From Siderastrea siderea (taxonomy: Eukaryota > Cnidaria > Anthozoa > Scleractinia > Rhizangiidae), in the NCBI GenBank assembly GCA_964030785.1, contig OZ034978.1, forward strand, positions 8,385,453 to 8,449,452: a stretch of DNA of 64,000 bases, given 5' to 3'. The position numbers and the translations under genes are program-made. How positions within the stretch are numbered: the first letter of the stretch is position 1; every line of letters begins with the position of its first letter. The notes under the pieces were generated by a model. It saw nothing but the letters and a program-made list of their open reading frames with translations. It was not told the origin of the DNA and made no database searches. Shown piece after piece: positions 24,501 through 39,500 of this stretch.

Positions 24501-27500
24501 AATGATTCGAGAAGGTTTAGTTTTTAGCTTTCGTTGAGCACTGAATAAAGAAAAAAACCTCACCAACATCTCGAATTCACGGCTGAAAACAGGTGAATCA
24601 AAATGTACGCCAGAGGGAATCTTTTGAAACGTTTAACCCTTGAAGCCCCAATATTAACATCCATATTCTCCTCACTATTCTCCTTATATTTCTTATGTTA
24701 CTAGTTGGGAGGATTTGATTCAAAATCAATACATTTGATCACTGGTAATCATTTTCTTTATTTTCATGACCTGTATGTTTGATCAAGTAGTAATACTATA
24801 GGTAGAAATTAGATGCTTGTCACTGTTGGGGCTGAAAGGGTTCAATTTCTTGGTTCACGTGATTTTGAAAACAACTTTTTAGTACCTTAAATATCAAGGG
24901 AAAAAATTGTTCTTGCGTAAGACAGAAATAGAAAATAAGGCTTAGCTAAAACCTGAACATTCGCCAAGATTGCCTGAAACTGCCTGCTTCAGTAGAATGC
25001 TTCTAGTCATTTCTATGAAGACTGAACTGGATTTGCGAAAGAGAACGAGTAACTTACTAAGATAAACGACAATTTTGTTGCGAGGTCCAAATATATCGAT
25101 ATTTTTCAAAGTGACTTGAGAATTCAGAAACTGATATCATTACCTTTTCCTGTCCCTGCCCCATAGCAAGAAATTTGAGTTTGTTGCCACCAAACCCTGA
25201 CCTCTCGGCTAGCTTCATGAGATCACTAGCAGGATCCGAGCCAGGGCTGAGAATAAAGATGATGGGCGAGTACGGGTTGGACTGCTCAAATATCGCCTCA
25301 AAGCTGATCACGGGCGGGGTCACGTACTTCTCGCTCATCCGTCCTGTCACGAAGTTCGTGATGGCGAGGTACACTCTGTCAACCCGGAAACAGCGGAGCA
25401 GCAGAAGGCGCTGGAAGTCTGTCAGGCTTTCTTCGTATTTGCCAGGGAAAGGGGCGGATTCTGGTGTGTCGTGGTCATTCCACTGAAAGGAAATTAGGTT
25501 TGGTGAAAATTGTAAAAGGACAGGACATAAAATTACTTTATTGGAATACTGTAGGGGCAAACCTCTCTTTCCCACCAAGTCATGCTGTTAAAATAAGCAT
25601 TTTGCCAAACGGGATAAAGACTCAAAGACGCGCTTACAGCACGATCCCAGATTGACCAAGGGTAGAAGGGAAGGGTCTTCAAACGACTTGTGTCAGCTCA
25701 GACTGTTTGCTGTTTTGTTTGGTGTGCCTACTTTTTTTAAATTATAATCTGCAAACCTGAAAATGAAGTATTGAAGTATTTACTTACGAAAGAAATCACA
25801 GCCACATAAATAACAAAGACGATCTGGAAGCTATTTACACCGCAGTTTCATAGCTGATTTGGGAAAGTTAGATGACATATTTTGAAAGAACAAGGACCTT
25901 GTGTGGTTCTGTTAGAACGAATGCTGCAACTACCCAGTGGAAATAAACAACACTCGATTTCTGGAGAATTTTAAACTCGATGGCTTCCATTTATGACGAA
26001 CCTCACTGGGTGGTCTAGCCGCACTGCAGGCCGGGAAAACGATAGTTTCCTCCTTTACACCCTAAAAAATTGAGCGCCTGCTACAAAAACAAGATTACTT
26101 TGTATGAAAAAGTATCCTGTCGAGTATGTTCTTTGAACAGTCTCACCTCTTTCCATGCTTGGCCATTTCTTTCTATGTCGTCAGCCAGTGAACTGAACGC
26201 CTCCGGAGTGACAGTCATTAGTCTTTGTATATCTTCCCAGCCCTGATCAGGCAGCCAGGGGAAGGGTTTCGTGCGGGAACTCTTCTCCAGGGAGATGTTT
26301 CCCTTTAGGAAGAAATCCAGCTCCTCCGGGTTCAATTTGCCGTCTCCCTCCATGATTTTAATGGTCATTTGGAAAGAAAACAGCAGCTTGTGACGTTCAA
26401 ATAGGCCTAGAAAAATAACGACCGATGAATGAAAGCTATTGAAAAGTATTTCCTGTGGTACGGTTTGTGATATTTCATAAGGTGGTTCTAACTTTTGAGA
26501 CTGAGAATGGACGTTCAACAGAAAGCTACTGAGCACAACTGTCTTGTGGTGTTGTTTTAACGTTGTGCAAGTTGATTTAACTTTTGAGTCTGTGGATAAA
26601 ATCCTTAAGTGTGACCATTCAAATGAAAGGTACTGAACAATACTTTCCTGTGAACTGGTTTGTTATTCAGTACAAGGTGGTTCTAGGTTTTGAATTTGTG
26701 AGCGAAATCCTAAACTTTGGTCATTCACATTCAATCAAAACTGCTGAGCAGTACTTTCCTGTGGTGTAGTTTGTTATTCTGTGCAGGGTGGGTTTAACTT
26801 TTGAGTTAAGTGTGACCATTCACTTAACAGTTACCGAGAAGTTCTTTCGTGTGATGCTGTTTATTATCCTGCCAAAGGTGGTTCTAATTTTTAAGTCTGT
26901 GGATTAAACGATTTAGTTTGAGCATTCAAATGAAAGCTATTGAGCAGTACTTTCCTGGTATTCCCTCTATTATGCTGTACAAAGTATTTTACCTTTCGAG
27001 ACTGTCGATGAAACCCTAAGGTGTAACAATTCAAATGAAAGCTATTAAACGATATTTTCAAGTGGTTCCCGGCGATTATTGGGCTGTATAAGGTGGTTCC
27101 AACTTTTTGATTTTTTACTTACCAGTACAAGCGTAGTTGTACACATTCATAGTTAGAGTTTCCATGATGTTCTTTAGACGCTTTGGTAAAATGGAGTCTG
27201 GCAAGCTCTTCCTCAAAGACAAGTCAAACTGCTGAAGGTAGGACGCCAAAGAATACTGGTACATAGAATTGACAGCTGACATTTCGGATAACACGAAGAA
27301 CAGAACAGCTCCAAGCTTAGCCGCTGGCCTGTAACCATCGCGGAGCTTGTCGATGTCAACTGCTGTTTTGGCGCCAAGTTTCAACTTCTCAGCGACCTGA
27401 GGAAGCAACAATTTAAATCATTCAGATCTGTTTCGAGTCCATTCCCGTTAAAATGGATGATTTGGGATCACGAGTTGGTGAAGAAACGTAGAAGAAACTT

Positions 27501-30500
27501 AGAACATGCTATTTACCTCGACAAAACGAACAAAACTTAGTGAAATAAGATCCAAGAAACCTACAAAACCTGCACAGGGGAAGGCACAAGCAATAGGCAT
27601 CCAAGAACAAATTTGATCCTTTGAGATCTAATATGGTTTCAACTTTTGAATCTGGATGAAAAGTCAAGTATGACCAATCAAATAAAAGCTACTGACACTG
27701 TAAATGGTTTGAACCCAGGAGTCATATCATAAGTCGGTCAAGTATGATCGTCCGGTTGAGCGTAGTCCTAAGCTGAAGACTGTTTGTGATGACACTGACT
27801 GACGTTTCGACAACCTGAGCGGACCTCTGATGATGACAACCGACTTATGAAAAGCTACTGACCAATAGTTTCACGTGGTTTTGTTTATTATACTGCAGTG
27901 GTAAAACGTGGCTCAAACCCAGTTTGAGTCTGTGGATGAAATCCTTAAGACTGACCAATCAAACGAAAGCTTTGAAGCAGGAGTTTCCTTTTGTGCTGTT
28001 TATTATGGTCTGCAAGGCAGTTATCACTTTTGGGGCTGAGAATGAAATTCTATTGACCAGTAACTTTTCTGCGATGGTGACTGTTTCTTAACATTTTGCA
28101 GAATAATTTGTTTTATAGATTGGCAATTTACTTACAAGCTCTTGACAGCGACAAGGTTATGGCTAGTAAAATCTATTTACCTCAACAGCCTTGGACTTGG
28201 TGTCCTCCAGAGTTTGTACCAGCTCCACATTATCCAGCATGTTACCCTGAGAAGTGGCAAGCTCACGAAGCAGAGTGTCCTCGAGATCCTTCAACAGTCG
28301 CTTGTTATCACTGCAAGAAAATCAGTTTTGGATACGAAAATTAGAGCACGTTTTAATGGAGAAAATCCAAAGTACTTTGCAGATTTTTTCTGAAATCTAA
28401 AAACGGTTCATGAATCCATAAATTTATTCTGACACCAAACCTAAATCCGCGGTTTTAAAATCATCACCGGCGTGTTTTTCTTTATGGGAAAAGATTGCCA
28501 AAAATATATCAACTAGTTCTCTACCACTCACCCCGTCCACCACTTTCTTTTATCTTTTTTTCACAGTTCTCGCTATGGACAATCATTTACAGACTGAACG
28601 ACAGAAAAATGTTTTTGCTGCAAAGCATTGGGCAAAATCGTGATTGAATGAAAGCTGGTAATGTAGCAAAAAAAAAATTGATAGTGAAAAAAAAAAAACG
28701 CTATTGGAGCTTAGACGTTTTGTTCATTAGTGTTTGCAAAAAGAGTCGTTTCAGTCATTCAACTACGGTTGTACCTCCGAAAGTTACCGACCTGGTTTCT
28801 TGAATAAGTCTCTCCCTCTGTTCCTCCAGTTCTTTCCTCTCAAATCCCACAATTACACTTAGCAGCTGATCCTCAAGTCCCTTCATGGTAACAGTGTAGT
28901 TCACCACCATACACCGGCTGAAGTGAGTCGGGGTATACTTTGGATTCGACAGCTTCGTGTTCAGGTACAGACGAAAACTTGGATCATAGTCAACTTCTTT
29001 GTCCCCGAGCACGACAAACTCACGACCCGGCTCACCTAGAAAAGCATTAGCACAGTAAGTGATAAATATCTTTATGTTTCATTAAGCCGTTCCTTCGTTC
29101 GTTCTCTAGTGCGTTCGTCATTACGTCCGTTTCTCAGTGGTTCTTTCTTTCCTTATTCCATTGGAATTTTCGCGTTCGTTCGCTCGCTCGTTCGTTCGTT
29201 CGTGAATTGTTACTTTGTTCTTTACATTCACAAATTCATTGGTATGTTAGCACCCTTTCGTTTGTTCTGTCCTCATCTTCATTTTGTTATGTCCTTCTCT
29301 TCGCTCGTTCCTTCTATCGATCCTACGATCGTTTGCTCGTTTATTAACAGTTCTGATTTTGTTTGTAAGTCCCTTTATTCGCTTGTACTCTTTTTCGTGC
29401 TCATTCCTTGTTTCCTTCGTTCCTATGTTGTTTCCCTCATTTATGTACGATCTTTCTTTCGGCCTATTTTCTTTCTTCTTTCTTTCCTATGTTCGTTCGT
29501 CTATATGCTCTATGTTCTTAGTTCCTACATACATTCGTTACTAGGGTCTTTCGTTAGTAAATAAGTTCTTTCCTTTGTTCCTACCCTCTCTCGACCATTT
29601 GTTCTCCCGTTCGCTCCTTTCGTCTACTTTTGTTGTTTTTCTATGGCCGTTCGATCATACATTCCTTCCTTCGTTAGAACGTACGAACGTTCTTTCGTTT
29701 GCACGTACGATCGATCGATAGCTTGTTCGTTCGCTGGTAGGTTTCTATACCTTTGATATTCTTGTCCAGTACGTTATCAATAACAGGATCAATGTACTCG
29801 TCCACGTCCTTGAACAGGATGGGGAAGCCATATTTGATGGCCAGCTCCAGCTGCTTCAGAAAATCAGGGTCGTTAAAAGTCACAACCTGAAAAAGAAAGT
29901 GTTGAAAAGAATATTAATGCTTCATCTCTTAGGAAAACAAGTGATAAAATAGATCTGGCTTTTTAAAAGTATGTTGACAAAAACTTGAAAAGCGATCATC
30001 CAAATAAAAGCTACTGAGCAGTTCTTTCCTGTGATGCTGTTTATTATGCTGCACAAGGTGACTCTAACGTTAACGTCTGTTCTCAAAATCCTTAAGTGAA
30101 GGTCATTCAAACGAAAGCTGCTGAGCAGTACTTGCCTGTTTAACAAACAGATTCCATGTTGCCGTGCTCCTGTTCAGTAATAGATCACAGATGACGTCAA
30201 TATGTGGTAAGAACAAAAAAGTGGCACACGAGGCGATCGCCGAGTGTGTCACCGATGTTCTTACCACATTTTGACGCCTTCTGTGATCTATTGCTGAATA
30301 GACGCACGGCAACATGGAATCTATTTGTTTTATATAAAGAAACAAAATATACAAAAAAGCTGGTTTATTTCAAAGCCTTTCAAAATAACTCGAAAGCGGG
30401 TCCGTTCCCCACCTTGACAAACATGAAAATAGCGATTTAACGTAATCTGACGTAACCTATGCGTCTGTCCGTCATAAGTGAGAACCAATCAAAATGCGTG

Positions 30501-33500
30501 CATAACTGGGCTTTTTATACATAATTATTTATTATGCTGTGCAAGGCGTTTCTAACTTTTGAGTCAGTGGATGACTGACATTCTTAAATGTGACCATCCA
30601 AATGAACGCTATCCTGTGGTGCTGTTTATTACGCTCATTGTTCAAGGTGTTTCTATGTTTTGACTCTGTGGCTGAGATCCTTATGTGTGACCACTCAAAT
30701 GAACGCTATGGAACAGTCCTTTCAAGTAGTGCGGTTTGTTTTTCAGTCCATATAAATGTACTCTCTTTTATATTTCCATACCTTCAAGTTGTTCTTCTCC
30801 TCCTTCTTCTTGATCCAGTTGAGTGCTTGTTGCTGTGGATCAATACACAGTGGATACCTACTGGCCTGGGTGGTCAGGATACCATTCTCAATAGACAGCT
30901 CATCAGGAGGGAGACCCTCAGAGGTCCAGCGACTGATCTCCACATCATTAGTAAGGAAAGTGTCCAGCTTGAACGGCTGACTTACGGGGATGTCCCGGTT
31001 GAGGACATCCTTCTCCCACTCCCCACGGAACATGTCCCTGCGGAAGTCCCAGGTGAAGGCTCCCAGGTAGCTAAGGAAAGCTGAGGCCAGAAGGCAGTCG
31101 CCCAGTAGACGGACACGTTGACGCTTCAGTTCTTCGAGGTCTTCAGTCCACCTGGAGAGAACATGAACTTAAGAGTCCCCAACCACTTCACGTATAAGTG
31201 CTCAGTCATTTTCAGAGGATGGCTACTTTTTGGCAGCTAAAACGTTTACGGCGTATAGGCCGTCCCATCTTGGAGAAGATGGAAGATAAATAAATAAAGA
31301 CAAACGCGAAACTAACGCACCATTTGAATTGACATTCATTTACAAGGTGCATTTTTTCTTCAATAAAAATTCTAACGAATGCTGTTATCCAAGCAGTTTG
31401 CTTGAGTATCAATATACTGTTATCGAATAGTGATTTACCAATTCCAGGTCTTATTAGAACTAAAAAACAGTTCTTCGATGCTTTGGAAACTAGCCTAACC
31501 TAATTTAGTATTCAAAATCCTAAAAGACATTGGAATCAAAGGAACCCCCAAAATAATGATTCAGCTTTGTTTAAAACTACTCTATTCATTTTTTTAAACT
31601 ATATGAATAACTGCTTGACTGATTGGGGACGACTAGGATGGAAATGGATTGAAACTTGAAAAATTGGGCCCATTTTTAAGCTGTTCCCTTGTGTCTTGGA
31701 AAGCTCGCTTACAGCTAATTCGGGTTTGTTCTGCCATTGAAGGAAATCGCTCGATATCTACCTCTTGGTGTTTTAAGAGCATTTCTTTACGACAAAAGCA
31801 CACATTTGACCCAAGGGGAGATTCCCTCTCCCGGGGGTTACCGTCGTAAATTTTGAAAAGAATCCCTAAGAGGTACCAGAATACTGTTTTGTGGGCGTGG
31901 CTCATACCCCGTAAGCTAAGAGGTACCAACTCTATGGTTGACTGACAATTACTTTCTGCCATATTTTTCGGCTCAGTACCCTGAAAGGTACTGCCATAAC
32001 TCTGACGGTAGTAATTTTAGATTTTAGCACCCTAGGAGGTACCAAGCCACTTTTATCATCCCTGACACTTTTATATGGGATTCCCCCACGGGCAATTTGA
32101 CACCAAAACATACAATTCCCCATAATATAGCCCCTAAAAGGTAGGTCCTGATTGTAAAAGAGAATCAAGCTTACCTTATCTTTTCTGATCCCAGACCAGA
32201 GATGAGCTTGTCAGCTGCTATCAGTCGCCGTTCCATGATCTCGGCCTCTTCCTGTAGACTGGCTCGTTCCCGCATGGCGGCGTCGTATTTCTCGCCCAGA
32301 TTCTTCAGTTCTTCGTCCAAAGCCTTGACTTCTTTCTCAATCTTCTCCAGCTCGCGTTTACTGAGATGGTAATTTCTCTCCAACCTTGCCACCTGGGATA
32401 CAAATAAACACGTGTATCTAATAAACAGGGCACCCAACGAGGAAAATTTTAGCAAAATACTTGAAACGTCATTTTCTGTTTTCTTAGATTGTTTCAGAGC
32501 TTTTTTAAGGCATATTTGTGTAAGCTAATACAGGCTGATCTGTTCGGCATTTTTAGCTGAAACTTAAGGCTGCAGAAGATGTTAGGAAACGAAATCCTAT
32601 CCGCTGAATTTCCGAGCTGCTAATGGCTGTCCGAAAATGCTAGCCGACCTTATTTTACACTCTAAAAGACACATTTGTCCCTCGGAAAACAACAGGAATT
32701 AATCAGCGCCCTTGTTACGAACGTCTGTGCTCATGTTTCGCCAAAGAAATCTCTAGTCTTCACTTGAATTGAATCCTAACATCTTAGCCGAACGGATATT
32801 CCGCCAAAAAGAACCGCTTGGTGCCCCTGTAATAAGACTACATCAACATGGAAACAAATAAATGAGAAAACTACGAGGGGGGTTAATTTCTTAGAAAACA
32901 CATTCTAGTTTGTGTCACCAACCTTCTCTCTCTTGGGTTTGATCTCCCTGGCAACAGAGCAGTATCCCATGACAGCGACCACAAATTTCAGCAAGCCAGC
33001 TCCTGCTTTACTGACTTCTCTCATCTCTTCTATTGTGATGTTCATCTCCTTTAACATATCTCGGCATCGCCGCACCTGAGGGAAGGCGTGGAAGAGTAAC
33101 AGATGGTCAAATGCCGTTGAAAAATGGGCTTCAAGCCAACAGGGCTTTTACCGCAAATGGAACAACATGTGTAGTCAATCTGCTGCTTTGCGGTTTTGCA
33201 TGTATCAAACATTTAGTGAGAAAAACTTTGATTTTTCCGTTCCACTTTGGGGATAAAACAACCTTACGGAGCAAATCCATCGTTACGCGTATAGGACCTT
33301 GTTGATCTGTTTTCAGATTTTTGGGCCATGCAGCACGAATATCTAAATAATCTGGATTAACTTATTTACAAACTGGACTGACTTAAAGAGACACAACCAC
33401 AGAGTCAGAATATTTGCTCATAGCTTCTTAAATTGCCTGCCACACGGTTCATCCTATATTGTTCCCGTGAGAAAGAAAAGGCCGCACTCTTATTACAAAA

Positions 33501-36500
33501 ATATTCCGTACCTGAGTTGAAGTGATTCCATCCACGTCCATTTCTGTCAAACTCTTCAGGAAGTTCGCTTCTGACATCATTCCCTTGGCTTGTTTCCATG
33601 ACACCTCCTTGTAACCACGCATCACCACAATGCACTCGGACACCATTTGCACTGTCCTGGGGGGCTTGGCAAATGACCTTGAGGGAGGAGAGAGAAAAAG
33701 GAATAATTGAACTTGTGTGTAGTAATTAATAGTTAATACCTCGATACCTGAAAGTGTTTGAAACTCACATGCTATGTGCTCAAAACAATCCGTAAAAATG
33801 TTGTTTTTACATCAATCAAGAGGAAAGGAAAATCAACTGAAGCTGTGCGCTTTCCCGAAAAATTCCTTTCTAATGGGTTCTCAAAAGCCAGTATAAAACA
33901 AAATGGCTACTATAATTTGGACGACTAGTAAGAGGGCAAATGTTAACGAAATTAGGAGATAGAAAAAAAAAACCTACATGCAACGTGTATAGTACCTGAT
34001 CTCAGTGACGTCAGACTTATCTAAATCCTGTAAAGCCAGTTTTGCTTCCTCTAACGCGGGAAGAGCCAGCGCAAGAGCTTCTTCAGCTTCTGCCTTCTCT
34101 ACAACAATCTCCTTGTTCTGCTCGGCAATCTCTTCTCTCTTGCCCACGGCCATGGCTTTTTTCTCGTTTGCTAGCTCGGTTGCGCGCTGGATTTCCTCCA
34201 GCAGTTTCTCGCAGGCTTCGCTCTTCTCTGTCACGGCTACTTTCTGGATTTCCAGCTTTTCGTTGAGTTCTTTCAGCTGTTCACTGGCAGCCAGCAGTTT
34301 ACTGAGACCACCATCAAGACGGTGACACTGAAGCAAGAAACAGAAATTAAATAGTTGAGGAAACTGTTTGCATTCCTGCGTCTATGCATCTCGTTTTAAG
34401 GACATTCATCATTTTACAGTTTTTTTTTAATTCAATGTAATTTTTACTTTAAATAGAATTTGTAAATTGTATATTTATCTCATATGTGAATTCTTATTAG
34501 TTGTAATTTGTAATCTGAGGGCCGCACGTTTATCAGTTTGTACTGTTTGTCGTAATCCTCTTTTAAATAAAGTTGATTATTATTATTATTATCATTATTA
34601 TTATTATTATTATTGTTGTTGTTGTTGTTGCTGTTGTTGTTATTATTATAGACGGAAAAAAGAATGTTTAATTCGCCAAGCCTGTGACAAATTTGCCTTC
34701 ACAAGTCGTAAACTTACATAATCCAACAGGACTTAACTAGCAATTTTGACAAAAGTTATTGAAGGCAACACAGTGAGAGATCTCTGCCAATTTCACCTTT
34801 TAAAGATAAGAGAGGAGTTCTTTTTAGTTTTATTATCCAAAAAATGAAACTTCTGATAAAAAAGCTATTGGGTTCTGTGATACAGGGAAGAAACCATTTT
34901 AACTACTTATCACATTATCTTGAGCTCACATTTATGTATACGTACTGAGGCCCCAACGATAACAATGGAAAATTCTTGCGGCCTGTTCTCTCATATAAAT
35001 GTACCTTATTTTATACCTGGGGCTGGATTCATGAAGCCCTCCTAAGATAAGATGTGTCCTATGTATTGTTGGAAAACAAAACCCATTGTTAAGAAACAAT
35101 ACTCAGGATTCATCTTTGGCTTAGGACAGCTTTGTAATTCCTGCCCCTGGGTGAGAGAAACAATGTGGACAAACGTTTCACGTCTGAGAAAACGACAAAA
35201 CTCCAGAAAACAGGACTTGACCACTTTCAGAATTTAACCACTTTCTTAGTCGTTTCTATACGCAAGGCAAAAGCAATCCTAACCTGTCTGCTTGGATAAT
35301 TCTCGTACCAAGTAACCAAGTAAGACTTACTTGTTCCAAGACAAACTTGTCCTTCTCCTCAAGTAGTTTGTTGTAAGTGTTGATGAAGTCCAGGTAGTTC
35401 TTGGGTGTAGTGTAATTCACTCTCCTCAGTTTTTGAAGGAAGGTCTTGCTAAACACGCCAACAGTTTGATGAACATACACAACATGGTTCACCACATTCT
35501 CACGGTGCTCATCAGGAATCTTGTCGTTCTACAAAAAGAAAATGTTTGAAAATAATATGTAAGATATCTGTTAATGAAAGGGACAGTGCCAGATATTTTA
35601 GATAACACTTTGAGAAGCAAAATGACGAGTGCGTCAACGGAAAACTAAACATATAGGTCCACTTTTAGTATACACACCATACTCCTACACTGAAAGTATT
35701 AAAAAATGGCCAGGATGGAAATGGACTGCAACTTATATCCCAGCTTTATAAAGTTGCCCCACTGAATTGGAAAAAAATCATTACAACTAACTTTGCCCTC
35801 TAGCCTGAGAAAACAGCCGACGTTTCGCGAGATCGCCACTTGAGCCCTCGCAAAACGACGTCTCAGAAACAAGCGCAGAAATTCCACACTGATGACGTGC
35901 ACCACCCAGATCTTGGTAGTGCTTCTGATTGGTTGTGCCGCGAGGGAATTTTCTTGCAACCAATCAGAAGCACTACCAAGATTTGGGTAGTGCACGTCAT
36001 CAGTATGGAATTTCTGCGCTCTTTACTCAGACGTCGTTTTGCGAGGGCTCAAACGTAGGCTGTTTTCTCAGGCTATCTGCCCTCCAGAATTCACTTGATA
36101 TCTTAGTGTTTTAGGATGGTTTTATGTAGGTGAAAAGATACATAACCAAAAATTTTAAACAAATAGTAGCAAAATCCACGAGGAAAGATACTTAACGTCT
36201 TCCCATAGTCTTGTCTAGTCTAACCATGTTTAAGCCCCGGCATCAATATGCAAATTCTCCTTACTGGTTTCCATACAGTTCATCGAGGAGCTACTAGGAG
36301 AACTTGTTTAAGCGTGAAGATAATTCATCTTTGGTGATCATTCCCTTGATTCTCATGACATATATGTGTTATAATGTGCTGATATGATGAGAAGAAATTT
36401 CATGCTGATCACTGCTTAAAGATAAGGCTTAACGGATAGTTAGTCAACATTTACCTCTGCGATAATTTTGTGACCAAAACAGACAAAACTAACTTACATT

Positions 36501-39500
36501 TTCCCCCAGAAACACGGAAGCGACGGCGTGCAACGCCTGCTGTGGCCAGGCAGTAAACCAGTCAATACTGCAGTTATTGACCAGACCTGGAAAGTTACGA
36601 CATCGTGTCCTCAGGGTGTCCCCCACGGGCGACATAGCTAGCACAATGTGAAGGTTGTTGGCGCACTTGTTGACAAAGTATTGCCAAATGGACTCCCGTG
36701 CGGGTGGTACTCCGGCTTTGCTTGCCTCGTCGCGAACCTGTCAGGGGATGGGGTAGAACGATAATGTATTGTTTCTCTGTTCCATAATCGGGATTTTAAA
36801 TTGTGTAACTGACAAAATTTTTTTATCATCAGAGATAGAAGATGACTAGTCAGTTCTCATTCTGCTCTGTTTAAGACGTCAAATGTTAAGATTTTGAGTC
36901 AGGAAGAAACAAACTAATCGCTCTTTTTTTGACGATGGGTGTTAGATTTATAACCTGGATTAATTAGGATCCATAACTGCTTCTTTCTTTTTTTAAATTA
37001 ATTTCTTTTTCTTCACGATTTTGTATTGCCTAGCACAACACCTTTAAAAAAAAACAAATAGGGCCAATTGCTTAAACGAAGTCTAAATTAGACTTGGTTT
37101 AAGGCTAAACCGATGTTAACACTGGGTCTGCATAGCCCATGCACGTCTAAGCAGGTCAAAATTGTATTATTCGAACTTGGACGATCCACAGACTACAAAG
37201 GCCAGATCTATACGTAGTCTAACAAATTGTGCTAATAGTTTGCTTAAATGAATTTAGACCACGCTTTTCTTAAACCCTGTGCAAACTTCGTTTCTGCAAT
37301 CGGTCCTTAGATCAATTCTGTGTTCTCACTTCACACGTCCACCCAAGCTTCCAAATGTTTCCATAAAGTGCCCTCAATGTCCGTCAATTTCGTATATGCA
37401 GTGTATAACAAAGCTACTGGCTAGAGTCTCCTACTTTATTTACGTCAATGATTCAACTGCCGCTAACAGCCTAGTTTGAAGGAACTATGTCACGGCGTTT
37501 TCATTCATTTTTCTGATCTGACAAAATTTTCTCATTAACGGAAACCTCAAAATAATAGTTTCCTAAGGTAGAAAAACACCAAAGAAGTGATAATTAACCA
37601 AAACTAAACAAGGATGGTTACGACTGAGGAAGATTAAGACGGATTACGAATGACAAACTTGAAAAAACTTGCCAGCTTTTTCAAGTTGCGTTATCCGTGA
37701 CGTAGCTAGCGCTCCTTTAAGTTATCTCAAAGAAAAAGTGTGTCTCGCACTCTGTTTCCATGGTAATTTCTACTAGCCAATCAAATCATTACCTGGCCGA
37801 TTATTCCTTCTTTCTCGTCATCCGGGAAGAGCGCAGGAACCATTCCTGACGTCAACATGTTGTTGATGAGCTCAAGGAAACCTGGAGAAGAATACCATGG
37901 ATATTATAAGGAGACCTTCATAACTAGATAAATAGATGGCATAAAATTAGCTATTTTGAACCGGATTTGAGGAAATGTTGGTGGAGTTCTTTACTACTAC
38001 TTTTACAATACGGAGACAACCTAAACGCCTAGTATATCTAGAAACGGAAAATGGGCGTTCCAACAAAATTACGCCAGACATACAGAAGATTCCTTATTAA
38101 CATATAACAATTTTCTTTGTGGATATTTTCTTAAAAACACAAATCGGAGAGACCAAATCGTGAGCAATCTGTCTTAGCGGCCCCTATAGAAAAATTTGCA
38201 AAACCTCTACAGTCAAATCTGAGAACTCTTCTCAGACCCCAATTCTTCACCTCACGCCACATATAAGCGTGAGGTGAAGAATTTGAACTGTAACAGATCA
38301 TATGCTGTATTTTAGTAGTTTTGAGGTCTTTATCATCTTAATTTTTTGTAACACATAAGTCTATTCTTTTATTCTATCTCACTCGCAGATACTATATGCA
38401 TCGTGAGCTACCCTAAACCCCGAAGTAAAATAAAAGTCTACGTCTGTATGAATGTATCCTCCTTTCCAACACAGACCAGTTAAGACAAAAGATGAGTAGT
38501 AAACGCTAAATCATTTAAATAGTTACCTTCCTGTGCCACATGAGCATCAGTAAACAAGAAAACCATTTTCTTGTTTTCCAGCCCCAACTTGGCATAAAGG
38601 CCCTTCAGGTCCTCCCTGAAGGAATTCTCGTCGTAGCCCCTGGTCAGCGTGATCTCAAACACCTCGCACCCCGCAGCAAAGGCGCCCAGCTTGGTAAGGG
38701 ACTGTTTGCCACTTCCCCCTACACCCACAAGAAGGGCGTGGCCTTTTTCCATGCGGATCACGCGGTGTACACGTGTCAGATGCTCGATAGCGTCATCGAA
38801 GAGTACAAGGTTCATTGGGACGTGGTCCATGTTGTATTCCTCTAGGATCTGTGAAGGAAGAGAGAAAAAGAGAGTGAATTATCACACGAGAAAGAGAAGG
38901 TCAATGCGGAACTTAACCCTTTGAGCTCTGTCATTATTATTCAAATTCTCCTTACTGGTCTCCATACATTTCATTGACTACTAATTGGGAGAACTTGTTA
39001 AGACATCAAGACATCAGAAAGACAACTCATCTTAATGTTTGCGCTGATATGATCAGGAGAAATTTGATGCTTATCACTATTAGGGCTTAAAGGATTAATG
39101 ATGTACAGTAGTAAGTAAACTGCAGTTTTTCTAAAATTTGTACTTCGACTCAGACAGGAAACCATCGATACCATTGGAAAGGTCACTTTAAAATTTGTGA
39201 AATACTTGAACTGGAGCGCTTACCTTGCCTAGATTAAACGAGAAGATTTAGGTTCGTGAGTTTTGAGAGGTAACCGCCATACACACGTTTATAAAAATTC
39301 CAAATTCATTGACCTTATATCTTTGCTTCTATGTAAGATGCAACTCTCAAATTCACAGGTTTCGCTCATTTTTTAGGAGCCAATTCCACTAGTATTAATA
39401 GTTTTCTATCGGTGCAGAAATACAGATGTTAGACAAACTACGAGGTAGTCTATTCAACATTCAATGGACAACAAGAAGACCTAGTTTCCGTTTTATTTAA

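Noticed and set aside
27700..27855. Hammerhead ribozyme
   Set aside because: A GAAAC core is present on the minus strand (CGAAACGTC) in a familiar dispersed-repeat context, but the required CUGANGA box is missing upstream on that strand.
30590..31084. 164-residue plus-strand ORF
   Set aside because: Antisense to exon w31 and the 106-bp repeat.
34005..34325. Ser-rich plus-strand ORF of 106 residues
   Set aside because: Antisense of the Glu/Lys/Ala coiled-coil exon w27; composition is explained by complementarity.
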